NCBI RefSeq assembly: GCF_050496545.1
Contig: NZ_JBNVZV010000004.1
Location: 62,001-126,000, forward strand
From: Phycicoccus avicenniae_A
GTDB taxonomy: Bacteria > Actinomycetota > Actinomycetes > Actinomycetales > Dermatophilaceae
Length of the DNA: 64,000 nt
Direction of reading: 5' to 3'
Shown here piece after piece: positions 16,751 through 24,785 of the stretch (its first letter is position 1; every line of letters starts with the position of its first letter). The notes under the pieces were generated by a model, which saw only the letters and a list, made by a program, of their open reading frames with translations, was not told the origin of the DNA and searched no databases. The translations under genes and the position numbers were made by a program.

Positions 16751-17283
16751 GCCGCAACCTCCGTGACGAGCGACCAGACCCACTCGTCGTAGGTCATGCC
16801 GAGCCCCGCGAGGCGCTCGTGCAGGAAGGACAGCCCGGCGGCCGAGGCATCGGTGGCGCGGCTGAAGCCGGCCTCGTGCGCCCGGATCTCCCGGTACAGG
16901 GGCACGATCGTGCCCAGGGCCGTACGGCTCGGGAGCCGCCGGTTCGAGTGGTAGCCGATGATGGTGCCGTGCGCGTCGAAGGTCGGCGTGACGTGCGCGA
17001 AGACCCAGTAGTGGGCTCCGTCACCGGCGACGTTGACGACGAAGGCGAAGAGCTCCTGACCGGCCTGAAGCCGGTCCCAGAGCAGCTTGAACACGCCGGC
17101 CGGCATGTCCGGGTGACGGATCAGGTTGTGCGGCTTGCCGATGACGTCGGCCTCGTCGAAGGCCGAGACTCGGCAGAACACCTCGTTCGCGTACGTGATT
17201 CGACCCTGGAGGTCGGTCTTGGTCACGATGATCTCGTCGCGACCGAACGTCCGCTCGACACCGCTGGGCGCCGTGCGCGTCAT
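16747..17283 (-). CDS. PAS-domain sensor protein (Aer-like input half)
   Basis: 178 aa, ATG 17283 preceded by GGAGAGG. One PAS fold covers about residues 20-125: DEIIVTKTDLQGRITYAN, FDEADVIGKPHNLIRHPDMP and YWVFAHVTPTFD with YHSNRR. These phrases are characteristic of Aer-type PAS domains, including the HPDMP turn near the flavin site. Aer PAS domains bind FAD and report redox or oxygen status. The C-terminal 50 residues are helical and could dock to a partner. There is no HAMP or membrane segment. The gene overlaps the soluble chemoreceptor by 4 bp. Cofactor binding is inferred from family similarity. Confidence 0.82.
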   Translation of the reverse strand: MTRTAPSGVERTFGRDEIIVTKTDLQGRITYANEVFCRVSAFDEADVIGKPHNLIRHPDMPAGVFKLLWDRLQAGQELFAFVVNVAGDGAHYWVFAHVTPTFDAHGTIIGYHSNRRLPSRTALGTIVPLYREIRAHEAGFSRATDASAAGLSFLHERLAGLGMTYDEWVWSLVTEVAA

Positions 17284-17381
17284 GGGGAACCCCTCTCCGG
17301 GATGGCTGGTGGTCAGCCCTCCCATCGGTCGCGCCGCGGGCAGGTCGAGAAAGATCCGGTCAAGAAACGACGTGGGCCTCG

Positions 17382-18290
17382 TCAGCGCCGACCCGTGAGC
17401 TGCGTGACGGCCTCGCGCGTGGCCGCCGCGACCAGCGCGTCGTCCGGCGCGGCGTCCGCGCGGTCGGTGCGGGTGAGGACCACGACGACGACGGGTGCGC
17501 GCCCGGCGGGGTAGACGACGGCGACGTCGTTGCGCACCCCGTACTCGGCCGTCCCCGTCTTGTCGGCGACCGGCCACGCCGGGTCGACCCCGGCCCGCAC
17601 GGTGCCGTCCCCGGTGAGGCAGTTCAGCATGAGGTCGCGCAGCAGGGTGCGGTCCCCGACCTCGAGGTCCCGTCCGAGGACGGTGTCGCGCAGGTTGTCG
17701 GCGAACTGGCGCGGCGTGGTGGTGTCCCGTGGGTCGCCCGGCAGTGCCTCGTTGAGCTCCGGCTCGAGGCGGTCGACCCGCGTCACCCGGTCGCCGTGGG
17801 CGCGCAGCCAGGACGTGACCATGGTCGTGCCCCCGAGCCGCGCGACGAGGAGGTTGGCAGCGGTGTTGTCGCTGTACCGGATCGAGGCGTCGATCAGCTC
17901 GCGCACCGTCATCCCGGTGTCGACGAAGCGGCTGGTCACCGGGGCGTACTCCAGCAGGTCGGCCCGCGTGTAGTGGACGACCTCGTCGAGCTCGGCGTCG
18001 CTCGCCCGGTCGAGCACCGCCGCTGCGATGAACGCCTTGTTCGTCGAGGCGAAGGGGAAGCGCTCGCCGCCGCGCCACGAGACGACCCGGCCGGTGCCGG
18101 TGTCGACCGCGGTGAGGCCGAGGCGGGCGCCGTGCGTGCGTTCGAGGGCGGTGAAGGCGCGGTCGCCGGCGTGCGCGGTCGCGCTCGGGGGCGCGGCCGG
18201 GGCCGCGGCCGGGGCGCTTGCGCCGGACCCCAGGGTCAGGACGGCGAGCAGGGGGAGGGTGGTCAGGGCACGTCGGGTCGTCGTGGTCAT
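17382..18290 (-). CDS. bla: Class A beta-lactamase
   Basis: 302 aa. A twin-arginine-like or Sec leader (TTTTRRALTTLPLLAVLTLG, then alanine-rich linker to about residue 40) precedes a full serine beta-lactamase. Ser82-x-x-Lys85 in ASTNK is the nucleophile motif, SDN is at 140-142, Glu176 sits in EPELN (the ExxLN deacylation glutamate) and KTG is at 244-246. It should hydrolyse penicillins outside the membrane. ATG 18290 is favoured over an upstream in-frame start because it begins the leader and CAGGGT lies 6 bases upstream. It is divergent from a LysR gene with a T-N11-A site between them, the classical inducible arrangement. Substrate spectrum cannot be read from sequence. Confidence 0.93.
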   Translation of the reverse strand: MTTTTRRALTTLPLLAVLTLGSGASAPAAAPAAPPSATAHAGDRAFTALERTHGARLGLTAVDTGTGRVVSWRGGERFPFASTNKAFIAAAVLDRASDAELDEVVHYTRADLLEYAPVTSRFVDTGMTVRELIDASIRYSDNTAANLLVARLGGTTMVTSWLRAHGDRVTRVDRLEPELNEALPGDPRDTTTPRQFADNLRDTVLGRDLEVGDRTLLRDLMLNCLTGDGTVRAGVDPAWPVADKTGTAEYGVRNDVAVVYPAGRAPVVVVVLTRTDRADAAPDDALVAAATREAVTQLTGRR

Positions 18291-18296
18291 GCGCCC

Positions 18297-18302
18297 ACCC
18301 TG
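18297..18302 (-). promoter_or_regulatory. -10-like CAGGGT for bla
   Basis: CAGGGT, one mismatch from the TANNNT pattern, lies 6 bases before ATG 18290. A start near 18291 would put the LysR box centre about 62 bp upstream, the usual activator distance. Confidence 0.35.
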
Positions 18303-18345
18303 CGGCGCCCGACTCATGCGGACGAGTGCGCGAACGCGCGGACCG

Positions 18346-18360
18346 ATGCCGATCCGGCAT
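18346..18360. promoter_or_regulatory. LysR-type T-N11-A operator between bla and the LysR gene
   Basis: ATGCCG-ATC-CGGCAT is a perfect 6-bp-arm inverted repeat containing T-N11-A. It lies between the divergent start codons at 18290 and 18395, ends just upstream of the regulator's expected -35 region, and is about 62 bp from the bla start. An imperfect ACTC-N8-GAGT dyad lies nearby at 18313-18328. Confidence 0.65.
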
Positions 18361-18382
18361 GGGTCGTGGGGGCGGGGCGCCG

Positions 18383-18388
18383 TACGGT
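18383..18388 (+). promoter_or_regulatory. -10 element TACGGT for the LysR gene
   Basis: TACGGT lies 6 bases before GTG 18395, with no Shine-Dalgarno; a leaderless transcript is likely. Confidence 0.5.
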
Positions 18389-18394
18389 GGCGGG

Positions 18395-19291
18395 GTGGAC
18401 CTCCTCGCCGCCTGTCGCGTGCTCGCGCAGCTCGACGAGCGGGGGAGCGTCACCGCGGCGGCCGGGGCGCTGGGCATCGCGCAGTCCGTGGCCAGCCGCC
18501 GGCTCACGGCCCTCGAGCAGCACCTCGGAGGGGCCCTCGTCGAACGGACCGCCCGCAGGGCGGTGCTCACGCCGCTCGGTCGCGATCTGGTCCCGACCGC
18601 CCGCAGGCTCGTCGCCCTCGCCGAGGAGCTCGAGCTCGACGCCGAGCGCGCCCGCCGGAGACCGCTCACCCTCGCGGTCCCCGAGGCGTGCGCCGTGCGT
18701 GACCTCGCGGTGCTCGATGCCGGCGGCCGGGACGCCGGCCTGCGGGTCGAGCCGCTGGCCGCCGGGCCGGTGGCCCGGGCCGACCTCGTCGCCCGCCAGG
18801 CCGTGCGCACCGCCCTCCTCCCCGCCCCGGGCGACGAGGCGACCTGGACGGTCCCGCTCGGCGTGGGCGGGCGGGTGCCGGGGGAGGGGCCCGTGCGCCT
18901 CGAGCGGCTGCGCACCTCGCGGCGCGGACGCGGCCACCCGGACGCGCTCGCCGGGACCCGGCTGCGGACCGCGCCCGAGGACGACGTGCCGCACGTGCGC
19001 GACGTGCTCGTGCGGGCCGGGGCCGCCGCGGGGCTGCTGCCGGGGCAGCTACCCGTCGACGGCAGCCGGACCGCGGCCCTGGCCGGTGTCCTCGCCGACG
19101 ACGACCTGCTGCTGTGCTCGGCCCTGGAGGCGCAGGACCTCGGTCTGGAGTGGCGGCCCCTCGCCGGCGTCGAGCTCGTCCGGGGGTACCGGCTCGTCGG
19201 CGAGAGCGGCGACGACGTCCGGGCCCTGCTGGCGGCGGTCGCCGGCGACCTCGGCGCCGCACTCGGCGCGCGGAGGGTGACCGGTGGCTGA
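18395..19291 (+). CDS. LysR-family regulator (BlaA/AmpR-like)
   Basis: 298 aa. A clear LysR winged helix-turn-helix occupies residues 1-60: VLAQLDERGSVTAAAGALGIAQSVASRRLTALEQHLGGALVERT. The remainder is the effector-binding region; it is arginine/alanine rich and less typical than in well-studied members. It is divergent from the class A beta-lactamase with a T-N11-A operator between, and its 3' end overlaps a cytosolic penicillin-recognising protein by 8 bases. This reproduces the Streptomyces cacaoi blaL/blaA/blaB order, in which the LysR protein and the blaB product are both required for lactamase induction. The role is inferred from that arrangement. Confidence 0.8.
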   Translation: MDLLAACRVLAQLDERGSVTAAAGALGIAQSVASRRLTALEQHLGGALVERTARRAVLTPLGRDLVPTARRLVALAEELELDAERARRRPLTLAVPEACAVRDLAVLDAGGRDAGLRVEPLAAGPVARADLVARQAVRTALLPAPGDEATWTVPLGVGGRVPGEGPVRLERLRTSRRGRGHPDALAGTRLRTAPEDDVPHVRDVLVRAGAAAGLLPGQLPVDGSRTAALAGVLADDDLLLCSALEAQDLGLEWRPLAGVELVRGYRLVGESGDDVRALLAAVAGDLGAALGARRVTGG

Positions 19292-20189
19292 GCGGACGGG
19301 CCGCTCCGGCGTGCTCGCCCGGTTGCGCGACGACCTCGCCGACGCCGGGCTCCGGGCCGGGCTGCTCGCCCGCGACCTGCGCTCCGGGCGCGAGGCCGAC
19401 CTCGACGCCGACGTCCTCACCCCGGCCGCGTCGCTGGCCAAGCTGCCGCTGACGCTCGCGGTGTGCACCCGCGTGGCGGACGGCCGGCTCGACGGCGCGA
19501 TGCCGGTCGAGGTGCCCGCCGGCGACCCCGGAGAGGTGACGCCCGGGCTCGGCCGTTTCCGCCACCCGGCCCGCGTCGCCGTCGACGACCTCGTGGGGAT
19601 GGCCCTCACCGTCAGCGACAACGCCGCCGCCGACGCGCTGCTGCGCCTGGTGCCTCCCGAGGAGGTGTCCTCCGACCTCGCCGACCTCGGGATCACCCCG
19701 ATGGTGGTGCGGCACCCCTTCGCCGACCTGTCCGACACCCCGCTCGACCGGCTCCCGGTCCACGAGGGGCACCTGGCCCACACGCTGGCGATCCGCGGCA
19801 GCACCCCCGCCCGGGGGCACCCCGTCCGGCAGCTCGACGTCGCGCGCACCAACGTGCTGACCGCGCGATCGGCGGCCGACCTGCTCGAGGTGGTGTGGAC
19901 CGGGCGCGGGCTGCATCCCCTCGTGGCCGAACGGCTGCGGGAACACTTGCGCGGCAACGTCATCCGGCACCGTCTCGCACCGGACCTGTCCTCCGACGAC
20001 GCGCGGTGGGCCTCCAAGACCGGCACCCTGCTGAACCTGCGGCACGAGGCCGGGGTCGTCGAGCACGCCGACGGGGCCCGGGTGGTCGTCGTGGCGCTCA
20101 GCACGTCGAGCGTCCCGGCCTCGGTGCAGCCCGCGGCCGAGGCGGCCCTCGGTGCGGCCGCCCGCGCGGTGCACGACCTCGTGCGGTGA
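19284..20189 (+). CDS. Cytosolic serine beta-lactamase-like protein (BlaB-like sensor)
   Basis: 301 aa. Penicillin-recognising fold: Ser50-x-x-Lys53 in ASLAK, SDN at 111-113 and KTG at 245-247, correctly spaced. Two features argue against a working lactamase. There is no signal peptide (MAERTGRSGVLARLRDDL is charged from the start), and no ExxLN deacylation glutamate can be found between SDN and KTG. GTG 19284 has GGAGG upstream and overlaps the LysR stop by 8 bases, so the two are co-translated. In S. cacaoi the equivalent blaB product is an inner-face protein needed for beta-lactamase induction. I infer a beta-lactam or muropeptide-responsive partner of the LysR protein. Confidence 0.75.
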   Translation: MAERTGRSGVLARLRDDLADAGLRAGLLARDLRSGREADLDADVLTPAASLAKLPLTLAVCTRVADGRLDGAMPVEVPAGDPGEVTPGLGRFRHPARVAVDDLVGMALTVSDNAAADALLRLVPPEEVSSDLADLGITPMVVRHPFADLSDTPLDRLPVHEGHLAHTLAIRGSTPARGHPVRQLDVARTNVLTARSAADLLEVVWTGRGLHPLVAERLREHLRGNVIRHRLAPDLSSDDARWASKTGTLLNLRHEAGVVEHADGARVVVVALSTSSVPASVQPAAEAALGAAARAVHDLVR

Positions 20190-20195
20190 CCGGGG

Positions 20196-21716
20196 TCAGG
20201 ACGTCTTGCAGATGTCGGCGTTCGCCGCGCGGGCCGAGATGGTCGGCGTCGGGGTGGGCGCCGGGGTCGGGGCCGAGACGGGCTGCTTCGGGAGGGCCTT
20301 GGTGCCGGTGCGGTTCTCGACCTCGACGACGTTCTTCGAGCCGGCCCCCATCGTGACCCGGACGGTCCGGCCGAGGCCGGTGGCCTCCTCGACCTTCGCC
20401 CCCGGGAAGGCGGCGGCCACGGTGCGGGCGGCCTCCTCCTGGCCGGTGGAGTACTCGACGAGCGTGCCGGTGCGGGACTCGCCGTTCCCCGTGCCGGTGA
20501 CGCGGAAGCCCTGCACCCCGAGGGCGGCGGCGGCCTGGCTCGCGAGGCCGGAGGCGCCGGAGCCGTTGAGCACCTGCACGCGGACGGCATCGGGGGAGAC
20601 GCTGAGCGGCGTGGCGCTCGGCGACGGCGTGGCGCCGGGCTTGGGCTTGCGCCCGAGCTGGTGGTCCTCGCGGAAGGACTCCCAGATGAGCTCGGCGGAC
20701 GGCTGCCACTGCACGCGGTTCTCGTCGTTCGGGTAGACCTCGTTGGGCACGGTGACGAACTCGATGTTCTTCAGCCCGATGCCGCGCACGCTCTCGGCGA
20801 GGTCCTTCATCGTGCCGAGGCCGAACTCGGGGTCGGTGGTCAGCGACTTGGTCGCGGCGTCGAGGAAGCCGAAGAGGCGGGTCGGCTCGAAGAGCAGCTG
20901 GCTCGAGGTGGCCTTCTGGGCGATCGAGGACAGGAAGGCCTGCTGGCGCTGGATGCGGCCGAGGTCCGAGCCGTCACCGACGGACTTGCGGGTGCGCACG
21001 TAGGCCAGCGCCTGCTTGCCCTTGAGGGTGTGCGTGCCGGGGCTGAGCCGCAGGCCCGACTCGCGGTCGTCGATCGCCTCGGTCGTGCAGACCTCGACGC
21101 CGCCGAGCGCCTGGACCATCGACTGGAAGCCGCGGAAGTCGACGACGCCGTAGTGGTCGATGCGCACCCCGGTGTTGCCCTCGAGGGTGCGGATCAGGCA
21201 GCCGATGCCGCCGATCTTGTAGTTGTGGTTCCACTGCCGGGTGACCCACTGGTCCTTGGGGGCGGTGGGGGAGCACTCCGGCGGGGCCTTGGTCATCGAG
21301 TCGCGGGGGATCGAGACCACCGTGGCCCAGGTGCGGTCCTTGGACAGGTGCACCAGCAGGTTGGTGTCGGAGTGCTGGCCCGGGTCCTCGACGACCTTGC
21401 CGATGGCGTCGTTGCCCTTGCCCTCCCGGGTGTCGGACCCGACCAGGAGGATGTTGACCGCGCCGCGGGCCTGGGCGGCCTGGGTGGGGCGGTCGGTGCC
21501 GATGGCCTTCGAGACGTCGACCTTGGTGATGTTCGCGTTCAGCCGCCACGTCGCGTACGCGACGCCCGCGCCCCCGAGGGCGACGACGAGCACCAGGGCG
21601 ATGGCCAGCCGGCGGCGCCACGGGCGGCGACCCGTGCCGTGCACCTCGCGCCGGCTGGGGAAGGCGTCGTGCGGGTCGGGCTCGTGCTCGCCCCCGCGGT
21701 GCGCGGCGCCGTCCAC
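20196..21716 (-). CDS. LytR-CpsA-Psr (LCP) family ligase with LytR_C domain
   Basis: 506 aa. A basic cytoplasmic tail and one membrane anchor (about residues 35-57, RRRLAIALVLVVALGGAGVAYATW) precede the extracellular LCP domain (about 85-290), with LLVGSDTREG, VSIPRDSM and QALAYVRTRKS bearing the conserved Asp/Arg residues that hold polyprenyl pyrophosphate. A serine/proline linker leads to a C-terminal LytR_C domain (about 385-465, VRVQVLNGSGASGLASQAA). LCP proteins attach teichoic acids, capsule or arabinogalactan to peptidoglycan. GTG 21716 has GAGAGGA upstream. It lies beside two further LCP genes and immediately before the teichoic-acid locus. It converges on the penicillin-recognising gene with 6 bases between. 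Confidence 0.92.
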   Translation of the reverse strand: MDGAAHRGGEHEPDPHDAFPSRREVHGTGRRPWRRRLAIALVLVVALGGAGVAYATWRLNANITKVDVSKAIGTDRPTQAAQARGAVNILLVGSDTREGKGNDAIGKVVEDPGQHSDTNLLVHLSKDRTWATVVSIPRDSMTKAPPECSPTAPKDQWVTRQWNHNYKIGGIGCLIRTLEGNTGVRIDHYGVVDFRGFQSMVQALGGVEVCTTEAIDDRESGLRLSPGTHTLKGKQALAYVRTRKSVGDGSDLGRIQRQQAFLSSIAQKATSSQLLFEPTRLFGFLDAATKSLTTDPEFGLGTMKDLAESVRGIGLKNIEFVTVPNEVYPNDENRVQWQPSAELIWESFREDHQLGRKPKPGATPSPSATPLSVSPDAVRVQVLNGSGASGLASQAAAALGVQGFRVTGTGNGESRTGTLVEYSTGQEEAARTVAAAFPGAKVEEATGLGRTVRVTMGAGSKNVVEVENRTGTKALPKQPVSAPTPAPTPTPTISARAANADICKTS

Positions 21717-21743
21717 CTGGGTCCTCTCGTCGGGGTGCTCGTG

Positions 21744-21767
21744 GGGGTCCCGCGGGCGCGGGACCCC
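21744..21767 (-). terminator. Hairpin between two LCP genes
   Basis: GGGGTCCCGC and GCGGGACCCC form a perfect 10-bp stem with a 4-base loop in the 111-base gap after the gene ending at 21828 and before the GTG at 21716. It is most simply a terminator; an attenuator for the second gene is possible. Confidence 0.6.
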
Positions 21768-21827
21768 GGGAGTCTAACGGCCGGGGCTGGGCGTCCCCTG
21801 AGAGCGCCGGCGGGGTGCCGGGAGGGG

Positions 21828-23087
21828 TCAGCCGCCGGTCGGCTTGCCGTCGGTGCCCTCGGGCGGCGACTCCAGCGGGGTGCCGTCGCGCAGCATCCCG
21901 AACAGGTCCTTGGCCCGCTGGTCGTCCCACAGCACGGAGGAGCCCGCGTTCGTGCTGGCGTTGAGGTCCGAGACAGGCACGACGAGGCTGAGCGCCTCGT
22001 CGGAGGAGACCTTCCGCATCGTCGACAGGATGCGGTAGGCGTCGAGCAGCGAGGTGTCCTCGCCGACGAACACGCTCGAGGCGGCCGCGTGCGTGAAGCC
22101 CCACCAGCGCCAGGGGACCAGCACGGTGCCCGGCGTCGCGGCCTTCTTCGTCACGGCCCCGAGGAACTGGCGCTGGCGCTCGGCGCGGCCGAGGTCACCC
22201 TTGGGGTCGGAGTAGCGGGCGCGGACGTACCCCAGCGCGGTCGCGCCGTCGAGGGTCTGGCAGCCCTTCTTCACGTTCAGGTGCGCCTTCGCGTCCTTGA
22301 TGTTCCGCGGCACGCAGATGTCGACGCCGCCGAGGCTGTCCACGACGGTGGCGAACCCGCCGAAGCCGATCTCGACGTAGCCGTCGATGCGCAGGCCGGT
22401 GGCCTGCTCGAGGGTCTGGACGAGGAGCTTCGGGCCGCCGAGCGCGAACGCGGCGTTGACCTTGTTCTTGCCCTTGCCGGGGATGGGCAGGTAGCTGTCG
22501 CGGGGGATCGAGATGAGCGCCGGCTTGCCCGAGCCGGACGGGACGTGGACGAGGATGATCGAGTCGGTGCGGCGGCCCTCGGCGCTGCCGGTGCCGAGGG
22601 CCTTCTTCTGCGCGGCGCTCAGTCCTTCGCGGCTGTCCGAGCCGACGAGCAGGTAGGTGTTGCCGTCGCCGGCGGCGGGGCGCTCCCCGGAGGGCTCGGT
22701 GTCCTCGCGGCTGACGGTCGACCACGCGTGCCACGGCGCCACCGCGGTGAACGCGACCCACCCGACCAGCAGGAGCACGACGAGGGAGAGGACCCGGCGG
22801 GCGCGACGGGGTCGGCGGGGGCCGCGCGGCTCGCGGGGTTCGCGCAGCGGTCGACCGGTCCCCGGCGGGCGGCCACCGGGTGCCCCACCGCTCGGGAGCG
22901 GGCGACCGTACTCGTCGTAGCCGCCCGCCGGCGGGGCCGGCGGGGGCGCGGCAGCCCGGGGGCGGCCGGCGCGCGGGGTGGAGGGCGCAGCCCGGCCGCG
23001 GCGACGCGTGTCGACCGTGTACACGTCGTCGTCGGACCGACCGGCCGACCCCTGGGGGATCGGACGGGCGCGGTCGTCAGCGGTCAT
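21828..23087 (-). CDS. LytR-CpsA-Psr (LCP) family ligase
   Basis: 419 aa from ATG 23087. A long proline/arginine-rich cytoplasmic tail (1-98) precedes a single membrane helix (about 99-120, RVLSLVVLLLVGWVAFTAV), then the LCP domain (about 145-330) with YLLVGSDSREG, LISIPRDSYL and ALGYVRARYSDPKGDLGR. It ends soon after the LCP core with a charged proline/glycine tail and has no LytR_C domain. The very long open frame upstream is antisense to the teichoic polymerase and is rejected. It is divergent from a third LCP gene across 132 bases. It probably shares the glycopolymer-to-peptidoglycan ligase role, with its own polymer preference. Confidence 0.92.
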   Translation of the reverse strand: MTADDRARPIPQGSAGRSDDDVYTVDTRRRGRAAPSTPRAGRPRAAAPPPAPPAGGYDEYGRPLPSGGAPGGRPPGTGRPLREPREPRGPRRPRRARRVLSLVVLLLVGWVAFTAVAPWHAWSTVSREDTEPSGERPAAGDGNTYLLVGSDSREGLSAAQKKALGTGSAEGRRTDSIILVHVPSGSGKPALISIPRDSYLPIPGKGKNKVNAAFALGGPKLLVQTLEQATGLRIDGYVEIGFGGFATVVDSLGGVDICVPRNIKDAKAHLNVKKGCQTLDGATALGYVRARYSDPKGDLGRAERQRQFLGAVTKKAATPGTVLVPWRWWGFTHAAASSVFVGEDTSLLDAYRILSTMRKVSSDEALSLVVPVSDLNASTNAGSSVLWDDQRAKDLFGMLRDGTPLESPPEGTDGKPTGG

Positions 23088-23219
23088 CGTGGGCTCCCGG
23101 TCCTCTCGGTGCGACCACCCAGTATGGCGGCTGGGCCCGCACGGGCGGTCCGAGCCGGTCCCCCCGGCCCCGGCGCGCCTCGACCACGCCCACGCCGACC
23201 CTGCCGATACTGGCTCACC

Positions 23220-24737
23220 ATGGGAGAGCAACGGGGTACCGGCGTGCTCGACCGGCGCGTCGATCCCGACGCCGTCCGGGTCGACACGCGCGGGCGCGGC
23301 GCCGGCGGCCGGGAGCGCCGCCGCGCGGTGACCCTGCTGCTGCTCACCCTCGTGCTCCCCGGCAGCGCCCAGGTCGCGGCGGGCAGCCGCCCGCTCGGCC
23401 GCTTCGCGCTGCGCGTGTGGGCCGGTGTCATCGCCGCGGCGATCCTCCTCGTCCTCGTCGGCCTGCTCGACCGCGCGGCCGTGCTGGCGCTGGTCACCTC
23501 GAGCCTCGGACTGCTCGTCCTCCAGGGTCTGCTCGTCGCGCTCGCGGTGCTGTGGGTCGTGCTGCTCGTCGACGCGTGGCGGCTCGGGCGCCCGGACCGG
23601 CTCCCGGCCCGCGACCGGCAGCGGATGCTCGTCCTCCTGCTCGTCCTGCTCCTCGTGCCCGGCCTCGTCGGCTGGCTGGGCTCGACCGTCGGCACCGCGC
23701 GCGCCGCGATGACCTCGGTGTTCGGCACCGGCCAGGCGGCGGGGGCCGTCGACGGCCGCTACAACGTGCTGCTGCTCGGTGGCGACAGCGGGGCTGGGCG
23801 CGTGGGGCTGCGCCCGGACTCCATCCAGCTCGCCAGCGTCGACGCCGAGACCGGCAAGGCCGTCCTGTTCGGGTTCTCGCGCGAGACCGAGAACATCCAC
23901 TTCCGCCCGGGGTCGGTGATGGCCGGGCTGATGCCGGAGGGGTGGACCTGCGGCGACGAGTGCCTCCTCAACGCCCTGTACACCTGGGGCCACGACCACG
24001 CCGACCGCTTCCCCGCCGGCACACCGGACCCCGGGCTGCTCGCGACGCGCGAGGCGGTCGAGAGCCTGACCGGCCTGGACATCCAGTACTACGTCATGGT
24101 CGACCTCAAGGGGTTCAGCAGCCTGGTCGACGCGGTGGGCGGCCTCGACATCACGGTCCAGCGGCGCACCCCGATGGGCGGCGGGTCGCGCGAGATCTTC
24201 GACTGGATCGAGCCGGGCCGCAAGCACCTCGACGGCTTCCACGCCCTCTGGTACGCCCGCAGCCGCACGCAGTCGACCAACTACGAGCGGATGGCGCGCC
24301 AGCGCTGCGTCGTCACCGCCCTGGTCAAGCAGCTCGACCCGAAGACGGTGCTGCTGAACTTCGGCGACCTCGCCGCGGCGACGAAGGGCGTCTTCCGCAC
24401 CGACATCCCGCAGGAGGCGCTCGCCGGCCTCGCGGACGTGGCGGTGAAGACCAAGCAGGAGAAGATCACCGCGGTGAACTTCGTCCCGCCGCTCATCAAG
24501 CCGTGGGACTACGACCCGCAGGTCGTGCGCTCGACGGTGGCCAAGGCCATCGAGGCGTCCGAGGACACCAGCGCGCCGCCGACGACGTCGTCGACGACCA
24601 AGCCCGAGGCCGGCACCCCGGCGAAGAGCGCGGCCGCCCCGAAGCCCAAGGCCTCCACGCCCGCGGTCATGGAGCGGCCCGGCACCGACCCCGACGCCAA
24701 CACCGGCGACCTCGCGACCGTCTGCTCGGCCGGCTGA
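23220..24737 (+). CDS. LytR-CpsA-Psr (LCP) family protein with multiple membrane helices
   Basis: 505 aa from ATG 23220. Unlike its neighbours, the N-terminus holds about four hydrophobic segments (residues 38-165, ending MLVLLLVLLLVPGLVGWLGS) before an LCP domain at about 180-410. The domain keeps LLLGGDSGAGR, YYVMVDLKGFSSLVDAVGG and LWYARSRTQSTNYERMARQR. The usual SIPRD is changed to GFSRETENI, which still places an Arg nearby. The tail is a threonine/serine/proline-rich stretch. This multi-TM type is frequent in actinobacteria. It is presumed to transfer a lipid-linked glycopolymer to peptidoglycan; the altered motif could change substrate or activity. Confidence 0.88.
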   Translation: MGEQRGTGVLDRRVDPDAVRVDTRGRGAGGRERRRAVTLLLLTLVLPGSAQVAAGSRPLGRFALRVWAGVIAAAILLVLVGLLDRAAVLALVTSSLGLLVLQGLLVALAVLWVVLLVDAWRLGRPDRLPARDRQRMLVLLLVLLLVPGLVGWLGSTVGTARAAMTSVFGTGQAAGAVDGRYNVLLLGGDSGAGRVGLRPDSIQLASVDAETGKAVLFGFSRETENIHFRPGSVMAGLMPEGWTCGDECLLNALYTWGHDHADRFPAGTPDPGLLATREAVESLTGLDIQYYVMVDLKGFSSLVDAVGGLDITVQRRTPMGGGSREIFDWIEPGRKHLDGFHALWYARSRTQSTNYERMARQRCVVTALVKQLDPKTVLLNFGDLAAATKGVFRTDIPQEALAGLADVAVKTKQEKITAVNFVPPLIKPWDYDPQVVRSTVAKAIEASEDTSAPPTTSSTTKPEAGTPAKSAAAPKPKASTPAVMERPGTDPDANTGDLATVCSAG

Positions 24738-24785
24738 CCCGGCGCCGCCCGTGCCGCCCGTGGCGCATGCGCAATGATGGCGCCC

